This document shows, piece by piece, positions 1-8,146 of a DNA stretch of 64,000 nucleotides. This DNA comes from Pseudonocardia halophobica (GTDB taxonomy: Bacteria; Actinomycetota; Actinomycetes; Mycobacteriales; Pseudonocardiaceae): positions 1 through 64,000 of the forward strand of contig NZ_BSFQ01000003.1 of the NCBI RefSeq assembly GCF_027922425.1, in the 5' to 3' direction. Within the stretch, counting starts at the first letter, position 1, and each line of letters starts with the position of its first letter. Position numbers and translations under genes: made by a program. The notes beneath the pieces are model-generated. The model made no database searches and had not been told where the DNA came from. It saw only the letters and a list, made by a program, of their open reading frames with translations.

Positions 1-1
1 C

Positions 2-79
2 GACCTCGTCTGGGCGCTGCTCCGTGACAACCGCCGCTTCACCACCGAGGCACCGGCCCCCGCAGCCAACGCGGCTTGA
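2..79 (+). CDS. C-terminal tail of an unidentified protein, possibly an IS110-type transposase
   Basis: Only the last 25 codons are inside the window; the frame runs from base 2 to a TGA at 77-79. The tail contains WALLRDNRRF followed by an Ala/Pro-rich end. My impression is that it resembles the end of actinobacterial IS110/IS116-type transposases, but 25 residues cannot prove this. It converges with the ligase on the other strand, leaving only five bases between the two stop codons. If it is a transposase, a mobile element lies just outside the left edge. Confidence 0.4.
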   Translation, partial: DLVWALLRDNRRFTTEAPAPAANAA

Positions 80-84
80 CACGG

Positions 85-1836
85 TCATTGAAACTCCTCG
101 GGGACGCCTCGCACGCCGCTGCGGGCCTCGGGGACACCGGCTGTCGCGGCCTCCGACGCGGACGGCCCCGCCGGGTGTGCATCGGGGGTGCGGAACCGTC
201 GAGGGTCGACCGCGGCACCGAGCTCGTCCAGCTCCCCCAGCTGCAGGGTCTCCCGAACCCGGGTCCGTTGGAGCTTCCCCGTCGTGGTGTAGGGCAACGC
301 GGTCGCTCGGTACCACCGGGTGGGCACCTTGAACCCGGCGAGTTCGGCCGCGGCCGCCTCGGCGAGACGGTGGACCGCCTGGGCGCCGACCCCCTCGGCC
401 AAGACGACCACGGCTCCCACGACCTCGCCGAACCGGGGGTCCGGGATCCCGACCACCGCGGCGTCGAGCACGCCGTCGAGACGCCGGAGGACGGCTTCGA
501 CCTCCGTGGGCGAGACGTTCTCTCCGCCGCGAATGATGATTTCCTTGAGGCGCCCGGTGATCGTCACCGTGCCGTCCGGGGCCATCGACGCGAGGTCCCC
601 CGTGCGGACCCACCCCTCAGGCGATCTGGTCGTCGCCGTGGACGAGGGATCGTCATGGTACTCGAGGAACGACTGGTAGCCGCGGACGAGCAGCTCGCCC
701 GGCCGACCGAGGGGCGCGATCTCCCGAGTGGTGGGATCGACGATCTTGACCTCGAGGTGCGGCAACGGCCTGCCCACCGTGTGGGCCTTGTCGTGGTCGG
801 ACTGACCGGGGCGGACGATCGTGGCGACCGAGGCGAGTTCGGTCTGGCCGTACAGGTTGAGCATCTGGCCTCCGAACGCCTTCTCCGCCTCACGGACCAG
901 CCCGGATGGCACGGACGCCGCGCCGCCCATCAGGGCGGTCAGGCGCGGCAGCGGGCGGCGGGTGTCGCGGGCGAAGTCGAGGAGCGAGCGGACGATCGCC
1001 GGGGTCTGGAACAGGACGGTCGCGGACTCCTGCTCGATGGCGTCGAGCACCAGTTCCGGATGGAAGCGCCGGATCAGCACCTGGGTGCCGGCGATGCTGA
1101 GCGGGCCGAGCGTGCAGGTCACCAGACCGGCGACGTGGAACATCGGCATGGGCGACGCACAGACGGCCCCGGTGGGGACGCCTGCGGCCCGCATCGTGAA
1201 CCGCGCGTTGTTCACCAGCGAGTACTGGGAGAGGAGCACGCCCTTGGGGCGCCCGGTGGTACCGGACGTGTACTGCAGGAGCGCGGGCCGGTGCGGGTCG
1301 GTCTCGGGGAGCGGCGGTCGCGGGTCGTGCGAGCGCAGCAGGCCCGCCCACTCGTCGAGCCCGACGACGTGGCGCAGGGCGGGACAGTGCTCCGCCACGT
1401 TCTCGACCACCGGGGTGGGGCCACGGTCGGCCTCAACCCGCTCGTGGATCACCACCGAGGCCCCGGAGTGGGCCACGACGTGCTGCAGTTCCGCATCCCG
1501 GGACGCCGGGTTGACCGCGACGAGGACGAGGCCCGCGAGCATGGCCCCGTAGGCCACGATCGGCCACTCCGCCCAGTTCGAGGCGACGATCGCCACCGAC
1601 TCGCCGGGTCTCGCCAGCGTGCGCAGGGCGTGTGCGGCGCGTCGCGCCTCCGTCTCGAGCTCGGAATAGGTCAGGCGTCGCCGATCGCCCGACCGCGACG
1701 TCGCCACGATGGCGGGCGCGTCGGGGTGTGCGGCGGCCGTCCTGGCGAGCAGCGCGCCGACGGTCAGCTCGCAGAGCTCGGGGGACGTGTCGGCCGGGCA
1801 GTACGAGTCCGTGCCGCTGATCCGGGTGCTACTCAC
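85..1836 (-). CDS. Class I adenylate-forming acyl-CoA ligase
   Basis: Acyl-CoA ligase of 583 residues that would activate a carboxylic acid to its acyl-AMP and then its CoA thioester in the cytoplasm. Visible motifs are the P-loop YTSGTTGRPKG (about 189-199), YGQTE (about 329-333), TGDL (about 412-415), the hinge GRLKEIIIRGGEN (about 428-440) and the catalytic lysine in TTGKLQRTRVRE (about K521). Length and motif order are complete. It is the last gene of a nine-gene minus-strand operon, 39 bp after the upstream acyl-CoA dehydrogenase. The ligase at 50072-51712 looks like its close paralogue (same LTVG[SA]LL start, YTSGTTGRPKGVLL and HVAG/HTAA segments). The substrate cannot be deduced; an aromatic or alicyclic acid fits the operon. 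The family is certain, the substrate is open. Confidence 0.93.
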   Translation of the reverse strand: MSSTRISGTDSYCPADTSPELCELTVGALLARTAAAHPDAPAIVATSRSGDRRRLTYSELETEARRAAHALRTLARPGESVAIVASNWAEWPIVAYGAMLAGLVLVAVNPASRDAELQHVVAHSGASVVIHERVEADRGPTPVVENVAEHCPALRHVVGLDEWAGLLRSHDPRPPLPETDPHRPALLQYTSGTTGRPKGVLLSQYSLVNNARFTMRAAGVPTGAVCASPMPMFHVAGLVTCTLGPLSIAGTQVLIRRFHPELVLDAIEQESATVLFQTPAIVRSLLDFARDTRRPLPRLTALMGGAASVPSGLVREAEKAFGGQMLNLYGQTELASVATIVRPGQSDHDKAHTVGRPLPHLEVKIVDPTTREIAPLGRPGELLVRGYQSFLEYHDDPSSTATTRSPEGWVRTGDLASMAPDGTVTITGRLKEIIIRGGENVSPTEVEAVLRRLDGVLDAAVVGIPDPRFGEVVGAVVVLAEGVGAQAVHRLAEAAAAELAGFKVPTRWYRATALPYTTTGKLQRTRVRETLQLGELDELGAAVDPRRFRTPDAHPAGPSASEAATAGVPEARSGVRGVPEEFQ

Positions 1837-1875
1837 GGTGCCGCCTCCGCTCGCGGTGCGCTGCGCCCCGCCGCG

Positions 1876-2973
1876 TCAGCTCCACGGAGCCTCACCTCCG
1901 CCGAGGAGGAGTCGTCCGACGCTCGCCGCGAGGTCGGCCTCGTCGCCATACTCCCCCTGCATCGACAGCGCGGAGAGGAACCAGCGGTGGACGTCGTGCT
2001 CGCGGGTGAACGCGATCCCGCCGTGCACCTGCAGGGCGCCCTCGCCGACGGACCGTGCGGTCCGGGCCGCGGCGGCCTTGGCGACGGCCGCCTCGAGCGG
2101 CAGACGCTCGGGCCTCGCGGTCACGGCCTCCACGGTGTCCGCACAGAGCGCTTCGAGGGCGAGGACGTCCGCGGCCATGTCGGCGAGGAGGTGTTGCACC
2201 GCCTGGAAGGAACCGATCGGCTTGCCGAACTGGCGGCGTTCCTTCGCGTACGCGACCGCCGCGTCGAGCAGGTGTCGGGACGCGCCGGCGAGGCGGCAGG
2301 CCAGCATCAGCCGCCACGTGTCGCGGATGCGGTTCACGAGGCCGGTCGCGGCCGGCACGAGGACCGAGAGCTCGGACACGTCGTCGAAATGTAGTGTGGC
2401 GTAGCGCGCCGCGACGTCGAGTCCCTCCTGCCGGTCCACCGTGACGCCGGGTGCGGTGGCCGGGACCAGGACCAGGGCGAGCTCGCTGCCGCGCTGCGCG
2501 ACGACAACGAACCGGTCTGCATCGCCGCCGTCCCGGACCAGCCGGACCGTCCCGCGCAGCGAACCCTCGTCGAGGACGGGGGCCCGGTCGTCGGCGTGGT
2601 TCGCCGCGGCGACGTCGGCGAAGGCGATCCGCGCCCTGACGTTCGACGGGTCGGTCACGATCTTGCGTGCGGTGTCCTCGGCGGCGTTCGCGATCAACGG
2701 CAGGACGACGGTGTGCGGCAGCACCGGACCGGGCACGAGGAACCGACCGGCGACGGTGAGCACCGCGCCGAGCACGTCGACGTCGAGCCCCAGCCCGCCG
2801 TGCGGTTCGGCCAGCAGGACCTCGCCCCACCCCGCGGCGACCACGGTGGTCCACACCTGGTCGCTCGATCCATGATGGACGACCGCGTCACGGACGTCCG
2901 GCTTGCGCAGCAGCGCACCGAGGGTCTCGGCCGTGGACTCGGCCATCGCCTCGGCGGAGATCGTGTCGGGCAT
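1876..2973 (-). CDS. Acyl-CoA dehydrogenase, short partner of a heteromeric pair
   Basis: FAD-dependent acyl-CoA dehydrogenase of 365 residues. The N-terminal helical domain is short. The C-terminal domain has the usual AKERRQFGKPIGSFQAVQH helix and the segment VHGGIAFTREHDVHRW. The start is the ATG at 2973; the frame stays open further upstream but there it only mirrors the neighbouring gene. It lies 7 bp downstream of a second dehydrogenase (2981-4150). In actinobacteria such adjacent, sequence-divergent ACADs commonly form alpha2beta2 enzymes acting on bulky steroid-like or cyclic acyl-CoAs (family knowledge). Assignment as one half of such an enzyme is inference. Expected role: alpha,beta-desaturation of the CoA ester made by the ligase downstream. 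Confidence 0.9.
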   Translation of the reverse strand: MPDTISAEAMAESTAETLGALLRKPDVRDAVVHHGSSDQVWTTVVAAGWGEVLLAEPHGGLGLDVDVLGAVLTVAGRFLVPGPVLPHTVVLPLIANAAEDTARKIVTDPSNVRARIAFADVAAANHADDRAPVLDEGSLRGTVRLVRDGGDADRFVVVAQRGSELALVLVPATAPGVTVDRQEGLDVAARYATLHFDDVSELSVLVPAATGLVNRIRDTWRLMLACRLAGASRHLLDAAVAYAKERRQFGKPIGSFQAVQHLLADMAADVLALEALCADTVEAVTARPERLPLEAAVAKAAAARTARSVGEGALQVHGGIAFTREHDVHRWFLSALSMQGEYGDEADLAASVGRLLLGGGEAPWS

Positions 2974-2980
2974 GGCGTCC

Positions 2981-4150
2981 CTACCCCCTCGGCAGGCCGA
3001 GCAGGCGCTCGGCGATGATCGTTCGTTGGATCTGGGCGGAACCGCCGTATACCGAGCCGGCCCGTCCGTAGAGATAGGCCTTGGCGGCGTCGAGCGGGTC
3101 CGTCCCGTCCGCCGACGTCCGGGCCAGCCGGTACGCCCCCTGGACGTCGAGTGCCGTCCCGGTGAGGTGCTGCTCGGTGCGCGCGAGCAGCAGCTTGTCG
3201 ACGGAGTCCAGGGGCGAGGGCACGTCGCCGGTGGTGAGTCGGTGCGCGGTCGTGCTGGACAGCGCCCGGAACCCCCGCAGCTCCACGAACAGCCTGCCGA
3301 GGACCTCGTTCGTCCGCTCGGACCGGTCGGGGCGGGCCCGTACCGCGTCAAGCAGGCCGGTGAAGGTCACCTCGTTCTCGAGCCTCCGGCGGATCGCGTA
3401 TCCCGCCCGCTCCCAGCCCAGGGTGTCCATCGCCATCTTCCACCCGGCGTTCAGCCCGCCGAGCACGTTCGCGAGCGGGACGCGGACCTCGTCGAAGAAC
3501 AGCTCGTTGAACTCGGCGTCCCCGTTGATGAGGGTGATCGGGCGGACGGTCACTCCGGGAGAACGCATGTCGACCAGCACGTAGCTGATGCCGCGGTGGC
3601 GGGGGGCGTCCGGGTCGGTGCGGACCAGCAGCGCGCACCAGTCGGCGTTCGTCGCCCAGCTCGTCCAGACCTTCTGGCCCGTGACGACGAGCGTGTCGCC
3701 GTCGACGACGCCCGCGGTGCGCAGCGACGCGAGGTCGGAACCCGCGTCCGGCTCGGAGAATCCCTGGCACCAGACCTCGTCGCCCGCCAGCAGCGGGGGC
3801 ACGAAGCGCTTCCGCTGGGTCGCGGTCCCGTACTTGAGGATCGTGGGGCCGACGACCTCCAGGCCGATCGAACCGACGGGCTGCGGCGCGCGTGCGCGGA
3901 CCAGCTCCGCGGCGAAGGCCAGCTGGTGGGCCGCGGTCAGACCTCGGCCGCCGACCTCGACCGGCCACTGAATGCCGACGTACCCGGCCCGGTAGAGCGT
4001 CCGGTGCCAGTCGCGCAGCACCGGGCTCCGGAGCTCGTACTCCTCGGGGACCTCGGGGATGGCGGCGGAGGCGAACCACGACCTGGCCTCCTCCTGGAAG
4101 GTCTCGACGTCGACGTCCGCTCCCTCCGCGGCCGGGCCTCGGGTCGTCAC
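2981..4150 (-). CDS. Acyl-CoA dehydrogenase, long partner of a heteromeric pair
   Basis: Acyl-CoA dehydrogenase of 389 residues. The flavin/substrate core is clear: WCQGFSEPDAGSDLASL, then VVTGQKVWTSWA, and the terminal YGGSAQIQRTIIAERLLGLPR. In the classical medium-chain enzyme the base is the Glu of Y-E-G-T-x-Q-I-Q-R; here that position is Gly, so the base must be elsewhere or in the partner subunit. The GTG at 4150 was chosen because it overlaps the hydratase stop as GTGA, which implies translational coupling. It is paired with the dehydrogenase at 1876-2973. The pair at 26406-28754 repeats the same arrangement. Confidence 0.92.
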   Translation of the reverse strand: MTTRGPAAEGADVDVETFQEEARSWFASAAIPEVPEEYELRSPVLRDWHRTLYRAGYVGIQWPVEVGGRGLTAAHQLAFAAELVRARAPQPVGSIGLEVVGPTILKYGTATQRKRFVPPLLAGDEVWCQGFSEPDAGSDLASLRTAGVVDGDTLVVTGQKVWTSWATNADWCALLVRTDPDAPRHRGISYVLVDMRSPGVTVRPITLINGDAEFNELFFDEVRVPLANVLGGLNAGWKMAMDTLGWERAGYAIRRRLENEVTFTGLLDAVRARPDRSERTNEVLGRLFVELRGFRALSSTTAHRLTTGDVPSPLDSVDKLLLARTEQHLTGTALDVQGAYRLARTSADGTDPLDAAKAYLYGRAGSVYGGSAQIQRTIIAERLLGLPRG

Positions 4151-4953
4151 GTCGAGACCTCCGAGGGGTAGCGGGGGGCGCGCTGCTCGTAGGTGGCGCG
4201 GACCGCCTCCTTCGAGTCGGGATGCCCGCAGATCTCTCCCGTCAGACCTTGCTCGAAGGCGTAGCCGGGTTGCAGGTCCATCGTCTCGATGCTGTTCAGC
4301 GACCGCTTTGCCATGCGCAGGATCGGGCCGCTGTGCCTGCTGATCGAGCGGGCCTGCTCCTGGGCGAGGTCGCCGACCTTCTCGGCGGGCGCCGTGGCGA
4401 CGACGGCGCCGAGCTCGGCCATCCTCGCCCCGCTGAGCGGTTCCGCCGTGAGATACATCCACCGCACCCAGGGCTCCGGGACGAGCCGCGAGAGGTGCTT
4501 GGCACCCCCCATGATGCCAACGCCGACCTCGGGGGTGCCGAAGCGGGCGTCGTCGGCCGCGACGACGAAGTCGCAGGACGCCGCGATGGCGAGGCCGGTG
4601 CCGAAGGCGGCGCCGGTGACCGCGGCGACGACCGGGACGGGGCAGTCCTGGATGGCGAAGAACGCCGCCCGCACCTCGGCCATCCGCTCCGCCGAGTTGT
4701 CGGGGGTGAGGGTAGCGAACTCGGTCAGGTCGTTGCCGGCGCAGAAGTGCCTGCCTGAGCCGGCCAGGATCACCACCTTCACCTGCTCGCCCGCCGCCTC
4801 CTCCAGGAGGTCGAGGTGGCTGAACAGGTACTCGAGTTCCCGGTACATCTTCTGGTTGACGGCGTTGACGGGAGGGCGGGCGAGCAGGACGGTGGCGATG
4901 GTGTCCGTCACCTGCCAGCGCAGATGGGTCAGGTCGCGCAAGGTGGGCTCCAT
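4147..4953 (-). CDS. Enoyl-CoA hydratase/isomerase family protein
   Basis: Crotonase-fold protein of 268 residues. The oxyanion-hole segment GRHFCAGNDL and the second conserved block FGTGLAIAASCDFVVAADD, followed by FGTPEVGVGIMGG, place it in the enoyl-CoA hydratase/isomerase family. The ATG at 4953 begins MEPTLRDLTHLRW. It would hydrate, isomerise or open the ring of the enoyl-CoA made by the two dehydrogenases encoded immediately downstream. The crotonase fold alone does not separate hydratase from hydrolase or ring-opening activity. Confidence 0.88.
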   Translation of the reverse strand: MEPTLRDLTHLRWQVTDTIATVLLARPPVNAVNQKMYRELEYLFSHLDLLEEAAGEQVKVVILAGSGRHFCAGNDLTEFATLTPDNSAERMAEVRAAFFAIQDCPVPVVAAVTGAAFGTGLAIAASCDFVVAADDARFGTPEVGVGIMGGAKHLSRLVPEPWVRWMYLTAEPLSGARMAELGAVVATAPAEKVGDLAQEQARSISRHSGPILRMAKRSLNSIETMDLQPGYAFEQGLTGEICGHPDSKEAVRATYEQRAPRYPSEVST

Positions 4954-4988
4954 GGTGCGGTGGGTGTGGTCGCCGAACGGGGTGCGGG

Positions 4989-6188
4989 TCAGGACTCGAG
5001 CAGGTGGTGATCCCGTGCCCACGCCGCGAACAGCGCCGAGCTCGTGCTCAGGTGCTCCCGGCTCCCGTCCCCGGTGAAGTAGTGGTTCGCGCCCGTGATC
5101 GTGTGCAGCTGCTTGCGGTCGTGCCGTACGGCACGGAAGAAGTCGTGCGGGTGGCTGTTCGGGCACGCGTCGTCGGCGCTGTTGACCACCACGAGAACGG
5201 GGACGCTGATCCGGTCGGCGCTGTCGACCGCGTCGACCTGGGCCCGCGACAGGGACCACTGCGAGAGCCAGCCACGCAGGGTCGTGAAGCGGGCGAGCCC
5301 GGCGGGTCCGTTGTTCGCCAGCCGCGGGTCCCCGAGGTAGGACCAGCCGGGCTTGCGGTCGTTGGGGTCGACGGCCGGATCGAGCCAGCGCGGGTCGGCC
5401 ATCGTGCCGTGCACCACGAAGCACTCCTCCTCGTCGCCCCGGCCGAGCCGCTCCAGCTCCGCGAGGCGGTCGACGACGCGGGCGGTGATGCGCTCGTTCC
5501 GCTCCCGCTGGGCCTGGCGGTACCGGGCCAGGAACTCCGCCGAGTACGGCGGCCGGTGCCGGGCGTCCGTGGAGTAGAGGTCGAGCTCGGGGTCACGTCG
5601 CGTCGGGTTGTCCTCGTCGACGATCGAGGCGTCGAGGAAGTCGGTCAGCAGGCGGTGTCTGCTGCGATGTGCTGCCATCAACACGAGGCCGTCCCCCGGG
5701 ACGAGCTCGGTGTCCGCCAGCGCGCTGTACTCGCCCGCCGCCGTCGCGGTGATGGTCCGCTTCTCCGCCTCGGCCTGGTACCCCGCCAACAGGGCGCCGC
5801 CGCCGCTCCACCCGGCTAGGACGACGCGCCGGTAGCCCAGGCGCTCCTTCGCGTCCCGGACGCAGGCGGCCAGGTCGAGCAGCACGTTCTCCATCTGTAG
5901 GGCCGCGTCGCCCATGGAGTACCGGCTGGCGCAGGCGATCACGTGGTGGCCGGCGCGCGCGAGGGAGGAGAAGGCCGGCAGGTAGCCCGGCGAGCCGACG
6001 GGGTGCATCCCCACGATCACCGTCGAGGAGTCCTCCTCGGGGCGGAGGAGCTGCGCGTGCCGGACGACGTGGTCGTCGATGGATCCGTAGACGTCCTTGC
6101 GCGCGGAGCGCTCCCGGTTGACGACGAGGTAGGGGATGCGGCGGTAGGGCTGGCTGTTCTCGGGGTTCCGTGGCGGGCTGGCGCTCAT
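4989..6188 (-). CDS. Alpha/beta-hydrolase family protein
   Basis: Alpha/beta hydrolase of 399 residues. The nucleophile elbow is GWSGGG (serine at about 145), an acid lies after the VPVLVVVNSADDACP strand, and the probable catalytic histidine is in TGANHYFTGDG near the C terminus. No signal peptide is visible, so it is cytoplasmic. It lies between the homogentisate-dioxygenase-like gene (48 bp upstream) and an enoyl-CoA hydratase (35 bp downstream). A carbon-carbon-bond or ester hydrolase acting on the ring-cleavage product is an attractive reading, but that is inference from position only. Confidence 0.82.
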   Translation of the reverse strand: MSASPPRNPENSQPYRRIPYLVVNRERSARKDVYGSIDDHVVRHAQLLRPEEDSSTVIVGMHPVGSPGYLPAFSSLARAGHHVIACASRYSMGDAALQMENVLLDLAACVRDAKERLGYRRVVLAGWSGGGALLAGYQAEAEKRTITATAAGEYSALADTELVPGDGLVLMAAHRSRHRLLTDFLDASIVDEDNPTRRDPELDLYSTDARHRPPYSAEFLARYRQAQRERNERITARVVDRLAELERLGRGDEEECFVVHGTMADPRWLDPAVDPNDRKPGWSYLGDPRLANNGPAGLARFTTLRGWLSQWSLSRAQVDAVDSADRISVPVLVVVNSADDACPNSHPHDFFRAVRHDRKQLHTITGANHYFTGDGSREHLSTSSALFAAWARDHHLLES

Positions 6189-6236
6189 GTGGCTTCGTCC
6201 TTCGACGGCGTGATCCGGAGGGGGAGGGAGCTGAGG

Positions 6237-7331
6237 TCAGTGGCCGGTGACGCCCGCCGCCTGCGCGACGGCCGGGTCGAGCTTCAGCGGGCGACGCGCT
6301 TCGATCATGATCACCTGCCAGTTCAGCCGGTCGTGCTGGTCCCACTCGCGGCGTGCCTTGTCCCGGGCCCGCTGCGGGAAGCCGTGGTGGATCCCCTGCG
6401 GGTCGTGGGTGATCTCGCCCCGCCGCAGCGGGCGCCCCAGCGAGTCGCCGCCGTGGATGAACGCGATCTCGTCGTAGTCCGCGTTCCGGTGGTACCACGG
6501 GATGCGTTCGGTGCCCTGGACCGACTCGAAGGGACGGGGCAGCAGGTTGATGATGTTGATGCCGTCGGCGACGAGGAACACGTGCATCGACGGCGGCAGG
6601 TGCAGGCTGTCCGACATGATGACGTTCCAGTCACGGATGTTGAACGCGAACGGGAAGTAGTCGCCCTTCCAGCCGTCGACGTCGAACGGATGGTTCTCCA
6701 GCAGCAGCGTGGAGTACTCGCCGTCGTACTTCACCCGGAGCTCGACCGGGTCTCCGTCGGACTCCACCGGCTGCGGGTCCGGGACGCGGACGACGTCCGG
6801 GTCGAACGGGGCGTGCCTGCCCAGTCCGACATAGACCGGGGCGCGCTGCTCGCCGACGGTCTCGATGCCCAGCAGGACGCTCGTGTCCGAGGTCAGGACC
6901 CAGCGGTGGGTGACCGCCTTCGGGATCACCACGTAGTCGCCGGGCTCGAAGTCGAGCGGGCCGAACTCGGTCTCCACCCGCCCGGTGCCCTCGTGCACGA
7001 ACCAGCACTCGTCGCCGTCCACGTTCCTGCGCAGGAAGGGCATCGTCATGGATCGGCGGGAGAGCCAGATGGTCACGTCGTCGTTGTAGTAGAGGCGCTG
7101 CGCCTCGCCGCGCGCGTCCGCGAGGTCCGTCGGCTCCAGCTCGAAGGCGTTCACCCTCGTCGAGCGGAACCGGCCGGTCGCGCGGAAGACGGTCGGGTCG
7201 CTGCGGCGGTAGAGCACCGCCTCGCGCCCGTCGAACCCCTCCCGCGTCAGCTCGTCGTCCCGCAGCTCACCGATGTCGCGGTGCGCCTGCCGGCTGGTCC
7301 GGCCCTTGCTGTGCTGGATGAGACTCCGCAT
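6237..7331 (-). CDS. Homogentisate 1,2-dioxygenase-like cupin enzyme
   Basis: Protein of 364 residues with the architecture of the homogentisate 1,2-dioxygenase family but shorter than the usual 430-450. The segment WYHRNADYDE matches the PYYHRNxxxE iron-ligand block of that family: His281 with Glu288 (Asp287 at the exact spacing). A third ligand is likely at His315 or His316 in GIHHGFP. The N-terminal half is a cupin-like barrel with a VIPKAVTHRW strand. SD sequence AGGAG precedes the ATG. Maleylacetoacetate isomerase and fumarylacetoacetase genes are absent nearby, so tyrosine breakdown is not indicated; an iron ring-cleavage dioxygenase for another substrate is more likely. The superfamily is secure, the reaction is not. 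Confidence 0.8.
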   Translation of the reverse strand: MRSLIQHSKGRTSRQAHRDIGELRDDELTREGFDGREAVLYRRSDPTVFRATGRFRSTRVNAFELEPTDLADARGEAQRLYYNDDVTIWLSRRSMTMPFLRRNVDGDECWFVHEGTGRVETEFGPLDFEPGDYVVIPKAVTHRWVLTSDTSVLLGIETVGEQRAPVYVGLGRHAPFDPDVVRVPDPQPVESDGDPVELRVKYDGEYSTLLLENHPFDVDGWKGDYFPFAFNIRDWNVIMSDSLHLPPSMHVFLVADGINIINLLPRPFESVQGTERIPWYHRNADYDEIAFIHGGDSLGRPLRRGEITHDPQGIHHGFPQRARDKARREWDQHDRLNWQVIMIEARRPLKLDPAVAQAAGVTGH

Positions 7332-7369
7332 CGTTCTCCTCGATGATGATGGTCACCGCTCTCGGCGGC

Positions 7370-8146
7370 TCAATCGGCGTCGGTCGGGACGAAGCTGCTC
7401 CACGGTCGCCCGGCGGACTCCCCGCCGTCGGCCACGAAGTCGGCCCCGGTGCAGAAGCCGGAGTCGTCACCGGCCAGGAACGCGACGAGTCCGGACAGCT
7501 CGGTCGGCGCGGCGGCCCGGCCGAGGGGTATGTGGTCGACCCGGTAGGTGCGACCGCGCGTCATCGGCGTGCGGATCAGGCCGGGGTGCACGGCGTTGAC
7601 CCGGATCCCGAAGCCGCCCAGCTCGAGAGCCAGCGAACGGGTGAGGCCGGTCAGCCCGTGCTTGCTGGCGGTGTAGGCCACGGACCGGTACCAGCCGTGC
7701 AGCCCGGCGATGGACCCCACGTTGATGATCGAGCCACGCCGGCGGGCCTTCATCGACGGCACGACTGCCTGGACGCCGCTGAGGGCTCCGAGAACGTTGA
7801 CCTCGAGTACCCGACGGAAGTCGTCGAGCGCGACGTCCTCGACGTCGCCGCCGGAACCGATCGCGATGCCGGCGTTGTTGACAAGCACGTCCACCGGGCC
7901 GAACGCGGACTCGGCCGTCCGCACCGCGAAGGCCCATCCCGAGGCGTCCGACACGTCGAGCCGGACCGCCCGCACCCGCTCCCCGTGGCGAGCCGTCTCG
8001 CGGGCGAGGGCGTCCTCGTCGACGTCGGCGGCGACGACCCCGGCCCCGTCCGCGACCAACCTGTCGACGTGGGCCTTGCCCATGCCGCTCGCGGCGCCGG
8101 TGACGAGCGCGACCCTGCCCTCGAGCCGGCGCGATCCCTCATGCAT
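7370..8146 (-). CDS. SDR family oxidoreductase
   Basis: Classical short-chain dehydrogenase/reductase of about 258 residues. It carries the nucleotide motif TGAASGMG, NNAG and the catalytic YTASK, then the usual HPGLIRTPM block. The chosen start is the ATG at 8146, seven bases after a GAGGAG SD, overlapping the stop of the upstream flavoenzyme by 8 bp. It likely oxidises or reduces an alcohol/ketone intermediate of this operon with NAD(P). The substrate is not deducible. Confidence 0.9.
   Translation of the reverse strand: MHEGSRRLEGRVALVTGAASGMGKAHVDRLVADGAGVVAADVDEDALARETARHGERVRAVRLDVSDASGWAFAVRTAESAFGPVDVLVNNAGIAIGSGGDVEDVALDDFRRVLEVNVLGALSGVQAVVPSMKARRRGSIINVGSIAGLHGWYRSVAYTASKHGLTGLTRSLALELGGFGIRVNAVHPGLIRTPMTRGRTYRVDHIPLGRAAAPTELSGLVAFLAGDDSGFCTGADFVADGGESAGRPWSSFVPTDAD

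Noticed and set aside
76..2394. Long plus-strand open frame opposite the ligase and dehydrogenase genes
   Set aside because: It has Arg/Gly/Asp-rich composition with no motif and is a mirror of the real minus-strand genes, as expected at very high GC.
6237..7331. Tyrosine/homogentisate pathway
   Set aside because: No maleylacetoacetate isomerase, fumarylacetoacetase or hydroxyphenylpyruvate dioxygenase is nearby, and the protein is shorter than true HGDs.
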